From: Variovorax sp. | Lineage (GTDB): Bacteria > Pseudomonadota > Gammaproteobacteria > Burkholderiales > Burkholderiaceae_C | Reading direction: 5' to 3' | Assembly (NCBI GenBank): GCA_004210915.1 | Contig: SEGS01000010.1 | Span: 34,075-98,074 of the forward strand | DNA length: 64,000 nucleotides | Shown here: positions 37,278 to 45,469 of the stretch, piece after piece | How positions within the stretch are numbered: position 1 is the first letter of the stretch | Layout of the letters: each line of letters opens with the position of its first letter | The notes under the pieces: generated by a model | The model's database searches: none | What the model was told of the DNA's origin: nothing | What the model saw: only the letters and a program-made list of their open reading frames with translations | Translations under genes and position numbers: made by a program

Positions 37278-37890
37278 CGGTATCTTGGCTGGCCGGTTGC
37301 TGCAAGTTGGCAACGGGCGGGCTGGGAAGTTCCCCGGGAGCCCCGGACTGTGCCACGTCCGGTGCTGCGGATTCGTGCGGGCTTTCCTTCAACCCTTCAG
37401 CCGCCGCCTTCTCCGCGTCCTCTTCGTCGTCGAACAGGTTAAGGAACTTGGCGCTCGCCATCTGGCGCAGCACGCTCTCGGGCAGCGGCGAGGGGATCGA
37501 GTAGTCGTCGATGTAGATGTCGAGCCGGTCCATCACGTTGAAGTGCGGATCGGCGAACAGTTTCTTGAATGCGGCGTTCTTGACCTCGGGCGCGACGTTG
37601 CGCGCGAGAAAGGGCTTGAAGTCGGAATCGATGGTGAGCGAGGCGGTGTCGGCCAAGGTGGGCGGCGGTGGCTGCGAACCATCCCCGGCCGCTGCGTTGG
37701 CTCCTTCCCCCGCTGGGGGAAGGTCGGGATGGGGGCTTGCGGCCTGGACTACAACCACAGGCGCATCGCCCCCACCCCTGCCCTCCCCCAGCGGGGGAGG
37801 GAGCGCATCGGGTTCTGCTGGCGACGCCGGCGGCTCGACGCGCGCGGCCTGCTTGCGCCGCGACCAGCGGTCGAAAAATCCTTCAGACAT
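37201..37890 (-). CDS. DUF3306 protein with embedded palindromic repeat
   Basis: DUF3306 proteins occur beside formate dehydrogenases; their function is not known. The 229-residue product begins MSEGFFDRWSRRK and contains a conserved core DFKPFLARNV...LFADPHFNVMDRLDIYIDDYS (about 90-145). Residues 28-65 are encoded by a 36-bp-arm inverted repeat (37701-37803) and read PPPLGEGRGG and DLPPAGEGAN, low-complexity protein that is not part of the family core. The gene overlaps the polyferredoxin gene by 77 bases, so the last 25 residues are of doubtful function. It also overlaps the DUF3305 gene by 8 bases. Confidence 0.85.
   Translation of the reverse strand: MSEGFFDRWSRRKQAARVEPPASPAEPDALPPPLGEGRGGGDAPVVVVQAASPHPDLPPAGEGANAAAGDGSQPPPPTLADTASLTIDSDFKPFLARNVAPEVKNAAFKKLFADPHFNVMDRLDIYIDDYSIPSPLPESVLRQMASAKFLNLFDDEEDAEKAAAEGLKESPHESAAPDVAQSGAPGELPSPPVANLQQPASQDTDDHHADLRLQPDHAPRSESDREGAG
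37701..37803. repeat. Large inverted repeat inside DUF3306 coding sequence
   Basis: Two 36-bp arms (37701-37736 and 37768-37803) are inverted copies with 31 of 36 matches, separated by 31 bases. Each arm contains its own small palindrome built on CCCCCGCTGGGGG. The whole element keeps the reading frame of the DUF3306 gene open and is translated. Arms of this kind, facing each other, are typical of REP/BIME-like or MITE-like dispersed elements. Confidence 0.8.
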
Positions 37891-38485
37891 CGCCTGCGCC
37901 CCGGCCGCGCTTCTTTTCAGTGCTCACGCTCGCCGCATTGCCGAAGCGGTCGACCAGCGGGCGGAAGCTTTCCGGGCGCTTGCGCCGCTTGGGTTCGATC
38001 ACGTAGGTCGCTTCGACGAAGCCGCGCATCCAGTCGATCACCTCGGGCGGCGCCGCCACCTGCTCGACGAACTCCTGCGCGTCGAGCCAGCGGCCGGCTT
38101 CGTTGTAGCTGAGGCTCACGACCATCGGGCGGGCCAGCGGCATGTCGGCCAGCCCGGCCTCTTCTTCCATCCGCCACATCACGAACCAGCAGGGCGCGAT
38201 GGTGGTGGCGTTGAGGTGGTAGCCCTCGGCATCGTCGCGGTACAACTCGACCTTGAAGCCCGGGTGCAGCCAGCGCTCGGCCTCTTCATCGGCACGCAGC
38301 AGGCGCGGCGCATCGCCGAAGCCGGGCTCGTCGCGCACGACGCTGTCGAGCGTCCAGCGCCAGGGCTGCCAATGGCTGGTCGGACCATGCACGCGCTCGC
38401 GCCGCATGACCACGGCCACATCGAGCGCGGGCCAGGTGTCGGCAGGGGAATCGGCTGGGGAATCGGGCAGTTCGGCGGTCGACAT
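37883..38485 (-). CDS. DUF3305 protein of formate dehydrogenase cluster
   Basis: This 200-residue cytoplasmic protein starts at ATG 38485 (MSTAELPDSPAD). The conserved DUF3305 core spans about residues 25-165, with VVMRRERVHGPTSHWQPWRW, then LYRDDAEGYHLN and a C-terminal PKRRKRPESFRPLVDRFGNAASV. The family is found with DUF3306 in formate dehydrogenase operons, and the name reflects no known activity. It is the first gene of the leftward cluster, 112 bases downstream of the LysR gene, so the main fdh promoter probably lies in 38486-38596. Confidence 0.85.
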   Translation of the reverse strand: MSTAELPDSPADSPADTWPALDVAVVMRRERVHGPTSHWQPWRWTLDSVVRDEPGFGDAPRLLRADEEAERWLHPGFKVELYRDDAEGYHLNATTIAPCWFVMWRMEEEAGLADMPLARPMVVSLSYNEAGRWLDAQEFVEQVAAPPEVIDWMRGFVEATYVIEPKRRKRPESFRPLVDRFGNAASVSTEKKRGRGAGDV

Positions 38486-38596
38486 GCGCCGCACGATAGC
38501 CGATGCGGGTGCCATGGCCGGCCGACGGGGACAATCTCTATCGCCTGAAGGCTCACGCAAAAAATGCCTCCCGCGCCCGTTCTGCCTGCGTTTCGG

Positions 38597-39529
38597 CTAT
38601 TTTTTCGATAGCAGACCGGGGTCACCGGCCGCGATGGCGTGCCTCAGGCGCGGCGCCGCAAAATCAAGGAATCGGCGCATCTTCAACGGCATCTGACCAC
38701 GCGAGACGTGCAGCAAGCTGACAGGCACAGGTTCGGGCTCGTACGGCTCCAGAAGGAGTTGAAGCTTGCCCCGCCCGATCGCCTCGGCGACCTGGTAATG
38801 CAAAAGGCGCGTGACGCCCACCGACAGGCTCGCGGCTTCTGCCGCTGCCTCCGTGGTCGTGACCGCCAGGCGAAGGCGCACATTCACGTCGAGGACCGCG
38901 CCCGACTGCGGATGCCGGAAGCGCCACGAAGCTGAAGGCAGTGGCGCGCTGTGCACGCCCACGCAAGGCAAACCAAGCAGATCCATGGGTTCTTGCGGCG
39001 TGCCTGCGGCGGAAAGCAAGGCCGGACTGGCACAGGCCACCCAACGCATCACGCCGACGGACGTGGCGACCATCGAACTGTCAGCCAGCTTGCCGATCCG
39101 CACCGCCATGTCCACATGGTCATCGACCAGATTCACATTGCGGTCAGCCAGCGCGAGGCGGACATTGATCTCGGGATACGCCGCGAGGAACTCCGCGACG
39201 ACAGGAAGCAGATGCAGGCGGCCGAACATGACTGGCGCCGAGATGACCAGTTCGCCTTTGGGCACCGTGAATTCGCCAGCGGCGGCACGCTCCGCCTCGT
39301 CCACCTGTTCGAGGATGCGGCGGGCTGAGGTCACATAGCTTGCGCCCGAATCGGTCAGGGTGAGCTTGCGCGTCGTGCGAATCAGCAGGCGCGCTCCCAA
39401 TTGCGCCTCCAGGTCGGAAATCTTGCGGCTCAGCGTGGCCAACGGAACGCGAAGCGCCCGCGCCGCGGCCGACAGACTCCCCGTTTCGGTGACCGACACC
39501 AACATCGACATGGCCTCCAAACGGTCCAT
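38597..39529 (-). CDS. LysR-family transcriptional regulator
   Basis: This 310-residue LTTR starts at ATG 39529 (MDRLEAMSMLVSV), chosen over ATG 39535 because GGAAGG lies 6 bases before 39529 but directly abuts 39535. The winged helix-turn-helix is at about 5-60 (SLSAAARALRVPLATLSRKISDLEAQLGARL) and the co-inducer-binding domain at about 90-300 (GELVISAPVMFGRLHLLP...). It is of the group that acts on divergent neighbours. It is divergent from a pyridoxamine-phosphate-oxidase-like gene 101 bases away and likely controls it. It may not be related to the fdh genes on its other side. Confidence 0.92.
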   Translation of the reverse strand: MDRLEAMSMLVSVTETGSLSAAARALRVPLATLSRKISDLEAQLGARLLIRTTRKLTLTDSGASYVTSARRILEQVDEAERAAAGEFTVPKGELVISAPVMFGRLHLLPVVAEFLAAYPEINVRLALADRNVNLVDDHVDMAVRIGKLADSSMVATSVGVMRWVACASPALLSAAGTPQEPMDLLGLPCVGVHSAPLPSASWRFRHPQSGAVLDVNVRLRLAVTTTEAAAEAASLSVGVTRLLHYQVAEAIGRGKLQLLLEPYEPEPVPVSLLHVSRGQMPLKMRRFLDFAAPRLRHAIAAGDPGLLSKK

Positions 39530-39630
39530 GGTCATCCTTCCAGTTTCCGGTAGAGAGTTAATCGATCTCAGGGGATTATCCAATTCGCTGGAAGGATCAA
39601 TCATCAGGGCTTCTTCGATTGGAGGCCTTC

Positions 39631-40263
39631 ATGTCCTACGGTTTCATGAACATCGCATTGACGCCAAGCGTTCAGGCGGCACAAGCCGCCATGGGCGCCG
39701 ACCACCTGTGGCCCGACTTCAAGGGGCACCGCGAATTCGACCGATTCACCGGGAACGAAGCGGCGTTCATCGCACAGCGCGACAGCTTCTACATGGCAAC
39801 GGTGTCGGAAACGGGCTGGCCCTATGTTCAACACCGCGGCGGGCCACGCGGCTTTCTCAAGATGCTCGACGACCGGACGCTGGCCTTTGCCGACTACCGC
39901 GGCAATCGGCAGTACATCAGCACAGGCAACCTGGCAACGGAAGATCGTGCTTGCCTGTTCCTGATGGATTACGCGGGTCGGGCCCGGCTGAAGATCTATG
40001 CACGCGTCGAGCAGGTGGCGCTCGATGCTGACGCCGCACTCACCGAACTCGTCACCGTGCCGGGCTACAAGGCGAAGCTGGAACGCATCTTCCGCGTCCG
40101 GCTGGAGGCCTTTGACTGGAATTGCCCGCAACACATCACGCCGCGCTTCACGGAAGAAGAGGTGACCGACGCGGTGCGGCCGTTGCGCGAGCGACTGGGT
40201 ACGTTGGAAAGAGAAATTGCTGACCTGCGCGGCCGATTGGCAGCCGCGGCCAACAGCGCATGA
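39631..40263 (+). CDS. Pyridoxamine 5'-phosphate oxidase-like flavin protein
   Basis: This 210-residue split-barrel flavin-binding protein has the start ATG 39631 with a TTGGAGG ribosome site 5 bases ahead. The FMN-binding core has RDSFYMATVSETGWPYVQHRGG and LAFADYRGNRQYISTGNL, with RACLFLMDYAGRARLKIYARVE in the second half. A C-terminal coiled-coil segment of about 35 residues (RPLRERLGTLEREIADLRGRL) follows. Such proteins reduce or bind small electrophiles or haem. Controlled probably by the divergent LysR; it does not resemble true PdxH, which lacks the coiled coil. Confidence 0.88.
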   Translation: MSYGFMNIALTPSVQAAQAAMGADHLWPDFKGHREFDRFTGNEAAFIAQRDSFYMATVSETGWPYVQHRGGPRGFLKMLDDRTLAFADYRGNRQYISTGNLATEDRACLFLMDYAGRARLKIYARVEQVALDADAALTELVTVPGYKAKLERIFRVRLEAFDWNCPQHITPRFTEEEVTDAVRPLRERLGTLEREIADLRGRLAAAANSA

Positions 40264-40308
40264 GACCGGGCTGCAGCGCCCATCCCTCGCACGTAAGCAG
40301 CTATTTCT

Positions 40309-41682
40309 TTACAACGAGCCGTCGGCATACAGCACCGCGCGCGGCGCACGGCACAAGCCCCAGAAGCGCACGCCGGCCAGTTCGGCCATGCGCACGCCCA
40401 TCGCCGTCGGGGCCGAGATCGTGGCCAGCGCGGCAATGCCCATGCGCGCGCACTTGCGCACCAGCTCGTGGCTGCCGCGGCTGGTCAGCACCACGAAGCC
40501 GGGCTCGCCCAGGCGCCCCGCGCGCGCCAGCGCGCCGATCAGCTTGTCGAGCGCGTTGTGGCGGCCGACGTCTTCGAAAACCTCGGTCAGCGTGCCGTCG
40601 AGCCGGGCCCAACCGGCCGCGTGGATCGCGCCGGCTTCGGCGTTGAGCAACTGGCGCGCGGGCAGTGCGTCGAAAGCACGCAGCACCGTGGCGAGGTCGA
40701 CCTGGTCGATCCAGTCGCGGGCCGGCACCGGCGGCGTATCGAGGTCGAGCCCCGCGAAGCTCTCGACGCCGCAAACGCCGCAGCCGGTGCGGCCCGACAG
40801 GTTGCGGCGCCGGCCCTTGAGCCGCTCGAAGCTGCGCGTCGAAATGGTCAGCGCGACCTCGGTCGCGTCCACGCCCGCCGGCAGACCGGCCTGCGCCGCG
40901 CGCAAGGTGCGCGCCTCGATGTCGAAGCATTCACGCGCATCGTCGAGGATGCCCTCGCTCAATGCAAAGCCGAGCGCGAAGGCTTCCAGGTCCTGCGGCG
41001 TCGCCATCATCACCGCGTGCGCGATGCCGTTGAAGACCAGCGACACCGGCACCTCGGCCGCCATCGTGTCGGTGCGCAGACGCCCCTCGGGCGGCGCGTC
41101 GGGCTCGCCGAGCACGCGCACCGTACGCTGCTGCAGCGAGGGAATCGTCAGGTCGTCATCCTCGGCCGGGCGACGCGCCTCGTCGAGCAGCGCGTCGAGT
41201 TCCGCCCACAGCGCGTCGCACTGCCCCGCGCGAAACGCCGCGGACTTGAACGCCTGCTGCTCACCGCGGTACGTCTCCCACAGGTCGCCCAAGCCATCGG
41301 CCACGCACGAGCGCACGTTCGACAGCCGGTCGGCCACCTTCACGAGCAGCGCCAGTTCTTCGGGGCCCGACACGAGGGCGAGCTTCGCGTAAGTCTTGGC
41401 CTTGCGCTCCTTGCGCGTGGCACCGGGCGCGTCGCTGAGCAACGCGACGCAGGCAGCTGCCAGATCGCCGAAGCGCTGCCGCACGTCGTCGACCGTGGCG
41501 TCGGTGTCTTCCACCACTTCGTGCAGATAACCGACGGTCTGCGCCTCCGCGCCGAAGGGCTCGAGCACCGCGACGACGGCGTCGAGGTGATGCACGTAAG
41601 GGTGATCGCCGTAACGCTGCGCGCCATGCATGGCGACGGCAAAGGCGCGCGCGGCCGTCGGGTTCATCGGCGTGTGGTTCAT
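40309..41682 (-). CDS. fdhD: HD-domain - FdhD fusion protein
   Basis: This 457-residue protein starts at ATG 41682. Residues 11-130 are an HD-type metal phosphohydrolase fold of the RelA/SpoT-like kind: HH at 31-32, LHEVVEDT at 53-60 (Glu replaces the usual Asp of HD) and VKVADRLSNV at 115-124. A linker (about 150-183) joins to a complete FdhD sulfurtransferase (184-457), with TVRVLGEP at the start, the catalytic loop TGCGVCG (C301, C304) and a C-terminal YADGSL. FdhD passes sulfur from IscS to the formate dehydrogenase molybdenum cofactor. No stop, ATG or good ribosome site separates the domains. The fusion is visible in the sequence; what the HD part does here is unknown. Confidence 0.9.
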   Translation of the reverse strand: MNHTPMNPTAARAFAVAMHGAQRYGDHPYVHHLDAVVAVLEPFGAEAQTVGYLHEVVEDTDATVDDVRQRFGDLAAACVALLSDAPGATRKERKAKTYAKLALVSGPEELALLVKVADRLSNVRSCVADGLGDLWETYRGEQQAFKSAAFRAGQCDALWAELDALLDEARRPAEDDDLTIPSLQQRTVRVLGEPDAPPEGRLRTDTMAAEVPVSLVFNGIAHAVMMATPQDLEAFALGFALSEGILDDARECFDIEARTLRAAQAGLPAGVDATEVALTISTRSFERLKGRRRNLSGRTGCGVCGVESFAGLDLDTPPVPARDWIDQVDLATVLRAFDALPARQLLNAEAGAIHAAGWARLDGTLTEVFEDVGRHNALDKLIGALARAGRLGEPGFVVLTSRGSHELVRKCARMGIAALATISAPTAMGVRMAELAGVRFWGLCRAPRAVLYADGSL

Positions 41683-42069
41683 GAGGGCATTATCAAATGG
41701 CGCGATGGGTGGCGCACGGCGTGCGGCGGGCTCACCGCGGCGCTGCAGGAATGGAGATTGGTGGCCGTCGCTGCGCATGGACGGGATTTCCGCCGCATGG
41801 CCCCGGCCAAAGCGCCCATCGCGAGCGCTTCAATGCGATTCTTGCGCCAGCATGCGGCACATCGATTTGGCCGCCGCGTTGATACACGGGGTTGCTCGCC
41901 AACTTCATCATGAGGTCGGCGGGCCCTCCCTTGAGGATCTTCCAACAATGTGCCGTAAATGACACGTTCTTGCGCCCGTCGCATGTGTGAACCTAGTTCC
42001 AGCTGGCGATGCTCCCCCAAAATCCACCCAAGCCTTGCGCGAGGATGTCGCGCGTTCAAAACGTCCAAC
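41683..42069. other. Gene-poor stretch between fdhD and the DUF2167 operon
   Basis: This 387-base stretch contains TTTGATAATGC (minus strand, 41687-41697) just ahead of the fdhD start, which looks like a -10 element, and a 77-codon minus-strand frame (GTG 41965 to 41732) with no recognisable family. The right half should hold the promoter of the DUF2167 operon, though I see no strong consensus. Confidence 0.5.
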
Positions 42070-42939
42070 ATGAAAAATCTCAAACGCATCCCATTTGTCA
42101 GCCGGGCCGTCCTTGCGATCTCCCTAACACTCGCGGCTTTCTCTGCCCTGGCGGCGCCTTCTGAAGAAGAAATCCAGAGCCAGATCCGTACCCTCGCTTG
42201 GCAGCGTGGGCCTGGCGCAGGCAGTCTCAGCGGCAAAGCAGCGATCCAGATCCCTGCAGATGGCGCCATGCTGGCATACGCCGACAGTTCGAAGTTTCTA
42301 GAACTCCTTGGCAACCTGCCGAGCGCTGATTCGAACATCGTTGTTGGGGAAAACTGGTTCGCGGCTTTCAGCTTCGTAGAAGAGGGGTACGTCAAGGACG
42401 ACGAGAAAATTGATGCTGTCGCGCTGATGGAGCAAATGAAAAAAAACCAAGAGCTCAGCAACCAGGAGCGCCAGAAGCGAGGCCTTCCGCTTATGTATGT
42501 CGATGGCTGGTTCGTGGCGCCGCACTACGACAAGGAGACGCATCGCCTGGAATGGGGCACTAAGCTGCACACGTCAAGCTCGGACGACCCGATCGTGAAT
42601 TACACCGTGCGCCTGCTCGGTCGCAATGGGCACGAAAGTGCCACGCTTGTCTCCGATCCCGCCAACCTTGAAGCTGACGTGAAGAGTTTCAAGATGACGC
42701 TTGCGACCTTCAATTTCAACGCTGGCGAAAAGTACTCGGAGTTCCGCGAGGGGGATCGCGTCGCCGCCTACGGGCTGGGGGCACTTGTCGTCGGCGGCGC
42801 GGCTGCGGTCGCAGCGAAGTCTGGCTTCTGGAAGGTGCTCCTGGGCGGCCTGCTCGCCGGCTGGAAGTTCGTCGCGGCGGCCGTGATTGCCCTTGTAATG
42901 GGCATGGCGAAGATGTTCGGCAAGCGCTCCAAAGCGTGA
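42070..42939 (+). CDS. DUF2167 membrane protein
   Basis: This 289-residue DUF2167 protein has a signal peptide (first 29 residues, ending ALAAP), an extracytoplasmic domain with WQRGPGAGSLSGKAAIQIP, GYVKDDEKIDA, GWFVAPHYDKETHRLEWG and RVAAYGLGALVVGG, and C-terminal hydrophobic helices with a basic end (FGKRSKA). The function of DUF2167 is unknown; its topology suggests a cell-envelope protein. It heads a three-gene unit with a membrane protein and a J-domain protein, all with lower GC and codon use than the neighbours, which suggests horizontal acquisition. No ribosome site stronger than weak purines is seen. Confidence 0.85.
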   Translation: MKNLKRIPFVSRAVLAISLTLAAFSALAAPSEEEIQSQIRTLAWQRGPGAGSLSGKAAIQIPADGAMLAYADSSKFLELLGNLPSADSNIVVGENWFAAFSFVEEGYVKDDEKIDAVALMEQMKKNQELSNQERQKRGLPLMYVDGWFVAPHYDKETHRLEWGTKLHTSSSDDPIVNYTVRLLGRNGHESATLVSDPANLEADVKSFKMTLATFNFNAGEKYSEFREGDRVAAYGLGALVVGGAAAVAAKSGFWKVLLGGLLAGWKFVAAAVIALVMGMAKMFGKRSKA

Positions 42940-42948
42940 GCAACCAAC

Positions 42949-43704
42949 TTGCGATCTAGCGTGCTTGGAGAAGAACTCATTCTGGTCCTGGCTATCGTTG
43001 GCCTCTATTTGTATGACTCGGTCCTTATGCTGGCGGTCGATGAGGGCGTACTGGTCCAGGCACAAGGAAGCGAAGCAGGCGGTTGGCGTGCCGGCTTTGG
43101 TGCCCAGAACTACAGGATTGCCGGGCGAGAGCCCTACGTGCCCAGTCCGCTCGCGCCCCATCTGCGCCTTTACAAGCTGCGCTGGTCCGCAACGACCGAA
43201 GGCATGCCCGATGCCCAATTCAATGCATCGCTTGACGATGACGTGCACTTCGTATGGTTGCGCTGGTGCATCCTTGCAATGGCCGTCGCTCTCTTCCTGC
43301 TGCTGCCACTCGGCCTACTAACCAGGGTGGGACTCGAGGTTGCCGCGGCTGGCCTGGTCGTCTTTTACGCAGGCTCGCTGGCAGCCGTTTGGCACATCCA
43401 CCGCAACCTCGAAGCCTTCGGCGTTTCAAATGCAGTCTTCGTGACTATCGCAGTGCAGTGTGTCGCGTGCCCGCCATTCGGCCTGAACATTGTGCGCAAG
43501 CTCTGTGCGGCAACCGAACCTTCCGCGAATCTTATTGCTACAGCTGCGCTCCTGCTTTCCACGGAAGAGATGGAAAAGATGAGGCGTCAATGTCGTTCGC
43601 GGCTGGACGAGTGGATCGAGCTCGGCGAAGAGGGAACGCCGCAGAGCCTAGCCATGATCAAGCAACGCGAGCGACTCGCGCCCACGACGGAAGTGATCCA
43701 ATGA
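42949..43704 (+). CDS. Membrane protein of unknown function in DUF2167 operon
   Basis: This protein of about 251 residues starts at TTG 42949 or GTG 42961; neither has a clear ribosome site. A first transmembrane helix follows the N-terminus (LILVLAIVGLYLYDSVLML), then an exposed loop of about 75 residues with PLAPHLRLYKLRW, and then two or three helices (LAMAVALFLLLPLG, LEVAAAGLVVFYAGS, and AVFVTIAVQCVACPPFG). The C-terminal cytoplasmic tail of about 60 residues is charged and helical. Its stop overlaps the ATG of the J-domain gene. I do not recognise a family. Confidence 0.75.
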   Translation: MRSSVLGEELILVLAIVGLYLYDSVLMLAVDEGVLVQAQGSEAGGWRAGFGAQNYRIAGREPYVPSPLAPHLRLYKLRWSATTEGMPDAQFNASLDDDVHFVWLRWCILAMAVALFLLLPLGLLTRVGLEVAAAGLVVFYAGSLAAVWHIHRNLEAFGVSNAVFVTIAVQCVACPPFGLNIVRKLCAATEPSANLIATAALLLSTEEMEKMRRQCRSRLDEWIELGEEGTPQSLAMIKQRERLAPTTEVIQ

Positions 43705-44090
43705 ATCTCTTGCCCGGCGAAATCGGGGCCATCGTGGTCGGTCTTCTGATTGGCTATTGGGCCATTGGGGCGGTGCTTCGTTCCATCAAGAACGACCCTG
43801 AGGAGAACCCAGAACTCGCGCGTGCGAAGCAGCGAAAAGCGGGTGCGTCTTCGGCGCCTCACGCACCGCCAGCAGGCGGTGCGGCGCAGCCTTGGTACCA
43901 AGTGCTCGGCATCAGCTCGGGCGCTTCGATCACCGAAATCAAGCTGGCTTATCGCCAGAAGATTACCCAGTATCACCCCGACAAGGTTGCCTCCCTCGGG
44001 GAGGAAATAAGGCATATCGCGGAACACATGAGCCGGCAGATCACCGTTGCGTACCGCGAGGGGATGCAGCGCAATGGAGTTGAGTCATAA
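43701..44090 (+). CDS. Membrane-anchored J-domain protein
   Basis: This 129-residue protein has an N-terminal transmembrane helix (about 8-28) and a C-terminal J domain (about 64-128), with the Hsp70-activating HPD at 92-94 in QYHPDK. The order, membrane anchor then linker then J domain, resembles type III J proteins such as DjlA-like factors, but it is very small. The ATG overlaps the preceding stop by 4 bases (ATGA). A J-domain partner in an operon with two envelope proteins suggests recruitment of DnaK to the membrane. Identity of the domain is clear; the client is unknown. Confidence 0.85.
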   Translation: MNLLPGEIGAIVVGLLIGYWAIGAVLRSIKNDPEENPELARAKQRKAGASSAPHAPPAGGAAQPWYQVLGISSGASITEIKLAYRQKITQYHPDKVASLGEEIRHIAEHMSRQITVAYREGMQRNGVES

Positions 44091-44401
44091 GACGCCTTGA
44101 TGGGAACCGGGGGCTACCGATTACCTGATAAAGGCGCTATCAAAGATGCCGCAGAGCAAGACCTTCGATTTCGCGCCAAGCGAGGCGCCCGCGTTTTGGA
44201 TGGCACCATGGAAGATGGCCGAAGGTAAGGCTGGGCAAGGCGCCGTAGTCATTGACATCAAAGCGCAATTCCGCAGTCGGATCATTTTTGCCGCCACAGC
44301 CAAAGCGGGGCAAGTGAAGTTGTGTCGGTTGCAAGATTGTCTGTTCAATCCAGCAATTTCGTGACTGAACGCCGCAGCCAGACTGAAGCCAGCATCGCCG
44401 A
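44091..44401. other. 311-base gap between J-domain gene and selD
   Basis: The genes on both sides are convergent here. There is a plus-strand frame of 72 codons (44146-44364) with no family features and ordinary codon use. No clear terminator hairpin with T-run is seen on either strand. I regard this as non-coding or degraded sequence. Confidence 0.4.
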
Positions 44402-45469
44402 TCAGGCGCCGACTCTGACGCGAGGCGCGCCGGCTTCCACCCGCCCCACCACTGCCGCGCTTTCAAACCCCTCGCCCCCAAACACCCGCAGCACCGCATC
44501 CACCGCCTCCGCCGCACAACTCACCAACAGCCCCCCCGAAGTCTGCGGATCACTCAACAAGCTCTGCGCCGCAGCCGGCAATCCCTGCGCCAGTTCGATC
44601 TCTGCTCCATAGCCCTGCCAGTTGCGCCCTGAAGCGCCGGTGACGAAGCCTTCGGCCACCATCGCTTCCACGCCGTCCAGCAGCGGCACCTTCGACCACT
44701 CGATCACGGCCGCGAGGCCGGCGCCGCGCGCGAGTTCGAGGGCGTGGCCGGCCAGGCCGAAGCCGGTGACGTCGGTGAGCGCGTGCACGCCGTCGAGTGC
44801 GGCCAGTGCGATGCCGGGGGTGTTGAGCTTCGTCGTCGTCTCGATGAGTTGCCGGTAGCCGGCCTCGCTGAGTTGCTCCTTCTTGAGCGCGGCCGAGAGC
44901 ACGCCGACGCCGAGGGGCTTGCCGAGCACGAGCACGTCGCCCGCCCGTGCGCCGGCGTTGCGGCGCACGCGGTCGGGGTGCACCAGGCCCATGACGACGA
45001 GGCCGTAGATCGGCTCGACCGAATCGATGGTGTGGCCGCCCGCGATGGGGATGCCGGCGGCGCGGCACACGTCTTGCCCGCCGCGCACGATGTCGCCGAT
45101 GACGTCGACGGGCAGCTGGTTCACCGGCATCGCGACCAGCGCGAGCGCCATGATGGGCTTGCCGCCCATCGCGTAGACGTCGCTGATCGCGTTGGTCGCG
45201 GCAATGCGGCCGAACTCGTAGGGGTCGTCGACGATCGGCATGAAAAAGTCGGTGGTCGCGATGAGCGCCTGTTCGTCGTTCAGGCGGTACACGGCCGCGT
45301 CGTCGGCGGTCTCGATGCCGACCATCAACTCCTTCGGAATGAGGCCGCTGCCGCCGCTCTTTAAAATCTGCGACAGCACGCCGGGCGCAATCTTGCAGCC
45401 GCAGCCGCCGCCATGAGAAAAGCTCGTGAGGCGCATCGGGGCCAGCGGATTCATCAGCGTTGGTTTCAT
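44402..45469 (-). CDS. selD: Selenide, water dikinase
   Basis: SelD makes selenophosphate from selenide and ATP, the selenium donor for tRNA 2-selenouridine and for selenocysteine. The 355-residue protein starts at ATG 45469, with 45478 and 45484 as alternatives. SFSHGGGCGCKIAPG at the N-terminus holds the catalytic cysteine region (C23, C25), followed by the lysine, and GVHALTDVTGFGLAGHALELARG and SDPQTSGGLLVSC are intact ATP-binding motifs. It is divergent from the ABC transporter genes of the same locus. Its upstream region (45475-45485, TTTGATAATGC read on the minus strand) is followed directly by the truncated binding-protein gene. Confidence 0.97.
   Translation of the reverse strand: MKPTLMNPLAPMRLTSFSHGGGCGCKIAPGVLSQILKSGGSGLIPKELMVGIETADDAAVYRLNDEQALIATTDFFMPIVDDPYEFGRIAATNAISDVYAMGGKPIMALALVAMPVNQLPVDVIGDIVRGGQDVCRAAGIPIAGGHTIDSVEPIYGLVVMGLVHPDRVRRNAGARAGDVLVLGKPLGVGVLSAALKKEQLSEAGYRQLIETTTKLNTPGIALAALDGVHALTDVTGFGLAGHALELARGAGLAAVIEWSKVPLLDGVEAMVAEGFVTGASGRNWQGYGAEIELAQGLPAAAQSLLSDPQTSGGLLVSCAAEAVDAVLRVFGGEGFESAAVVGRVEAGAPRVRVGA

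Noticed and set aside
41732..41965. 77-codon minus-strand frame upstream of fdhD
   Set aside because: It has a GTG start and a plausible first half (KILKGGPADLMMK) but no known family and no ribosome site; possibly a remnant, not supported enough to list as a gene.
44146..44364. 72-codon plus-strand frame between the J-domain gene and selD
   Set aside because: It has no ribosome site, no family features and an odd composition, so I cannot support a gene.
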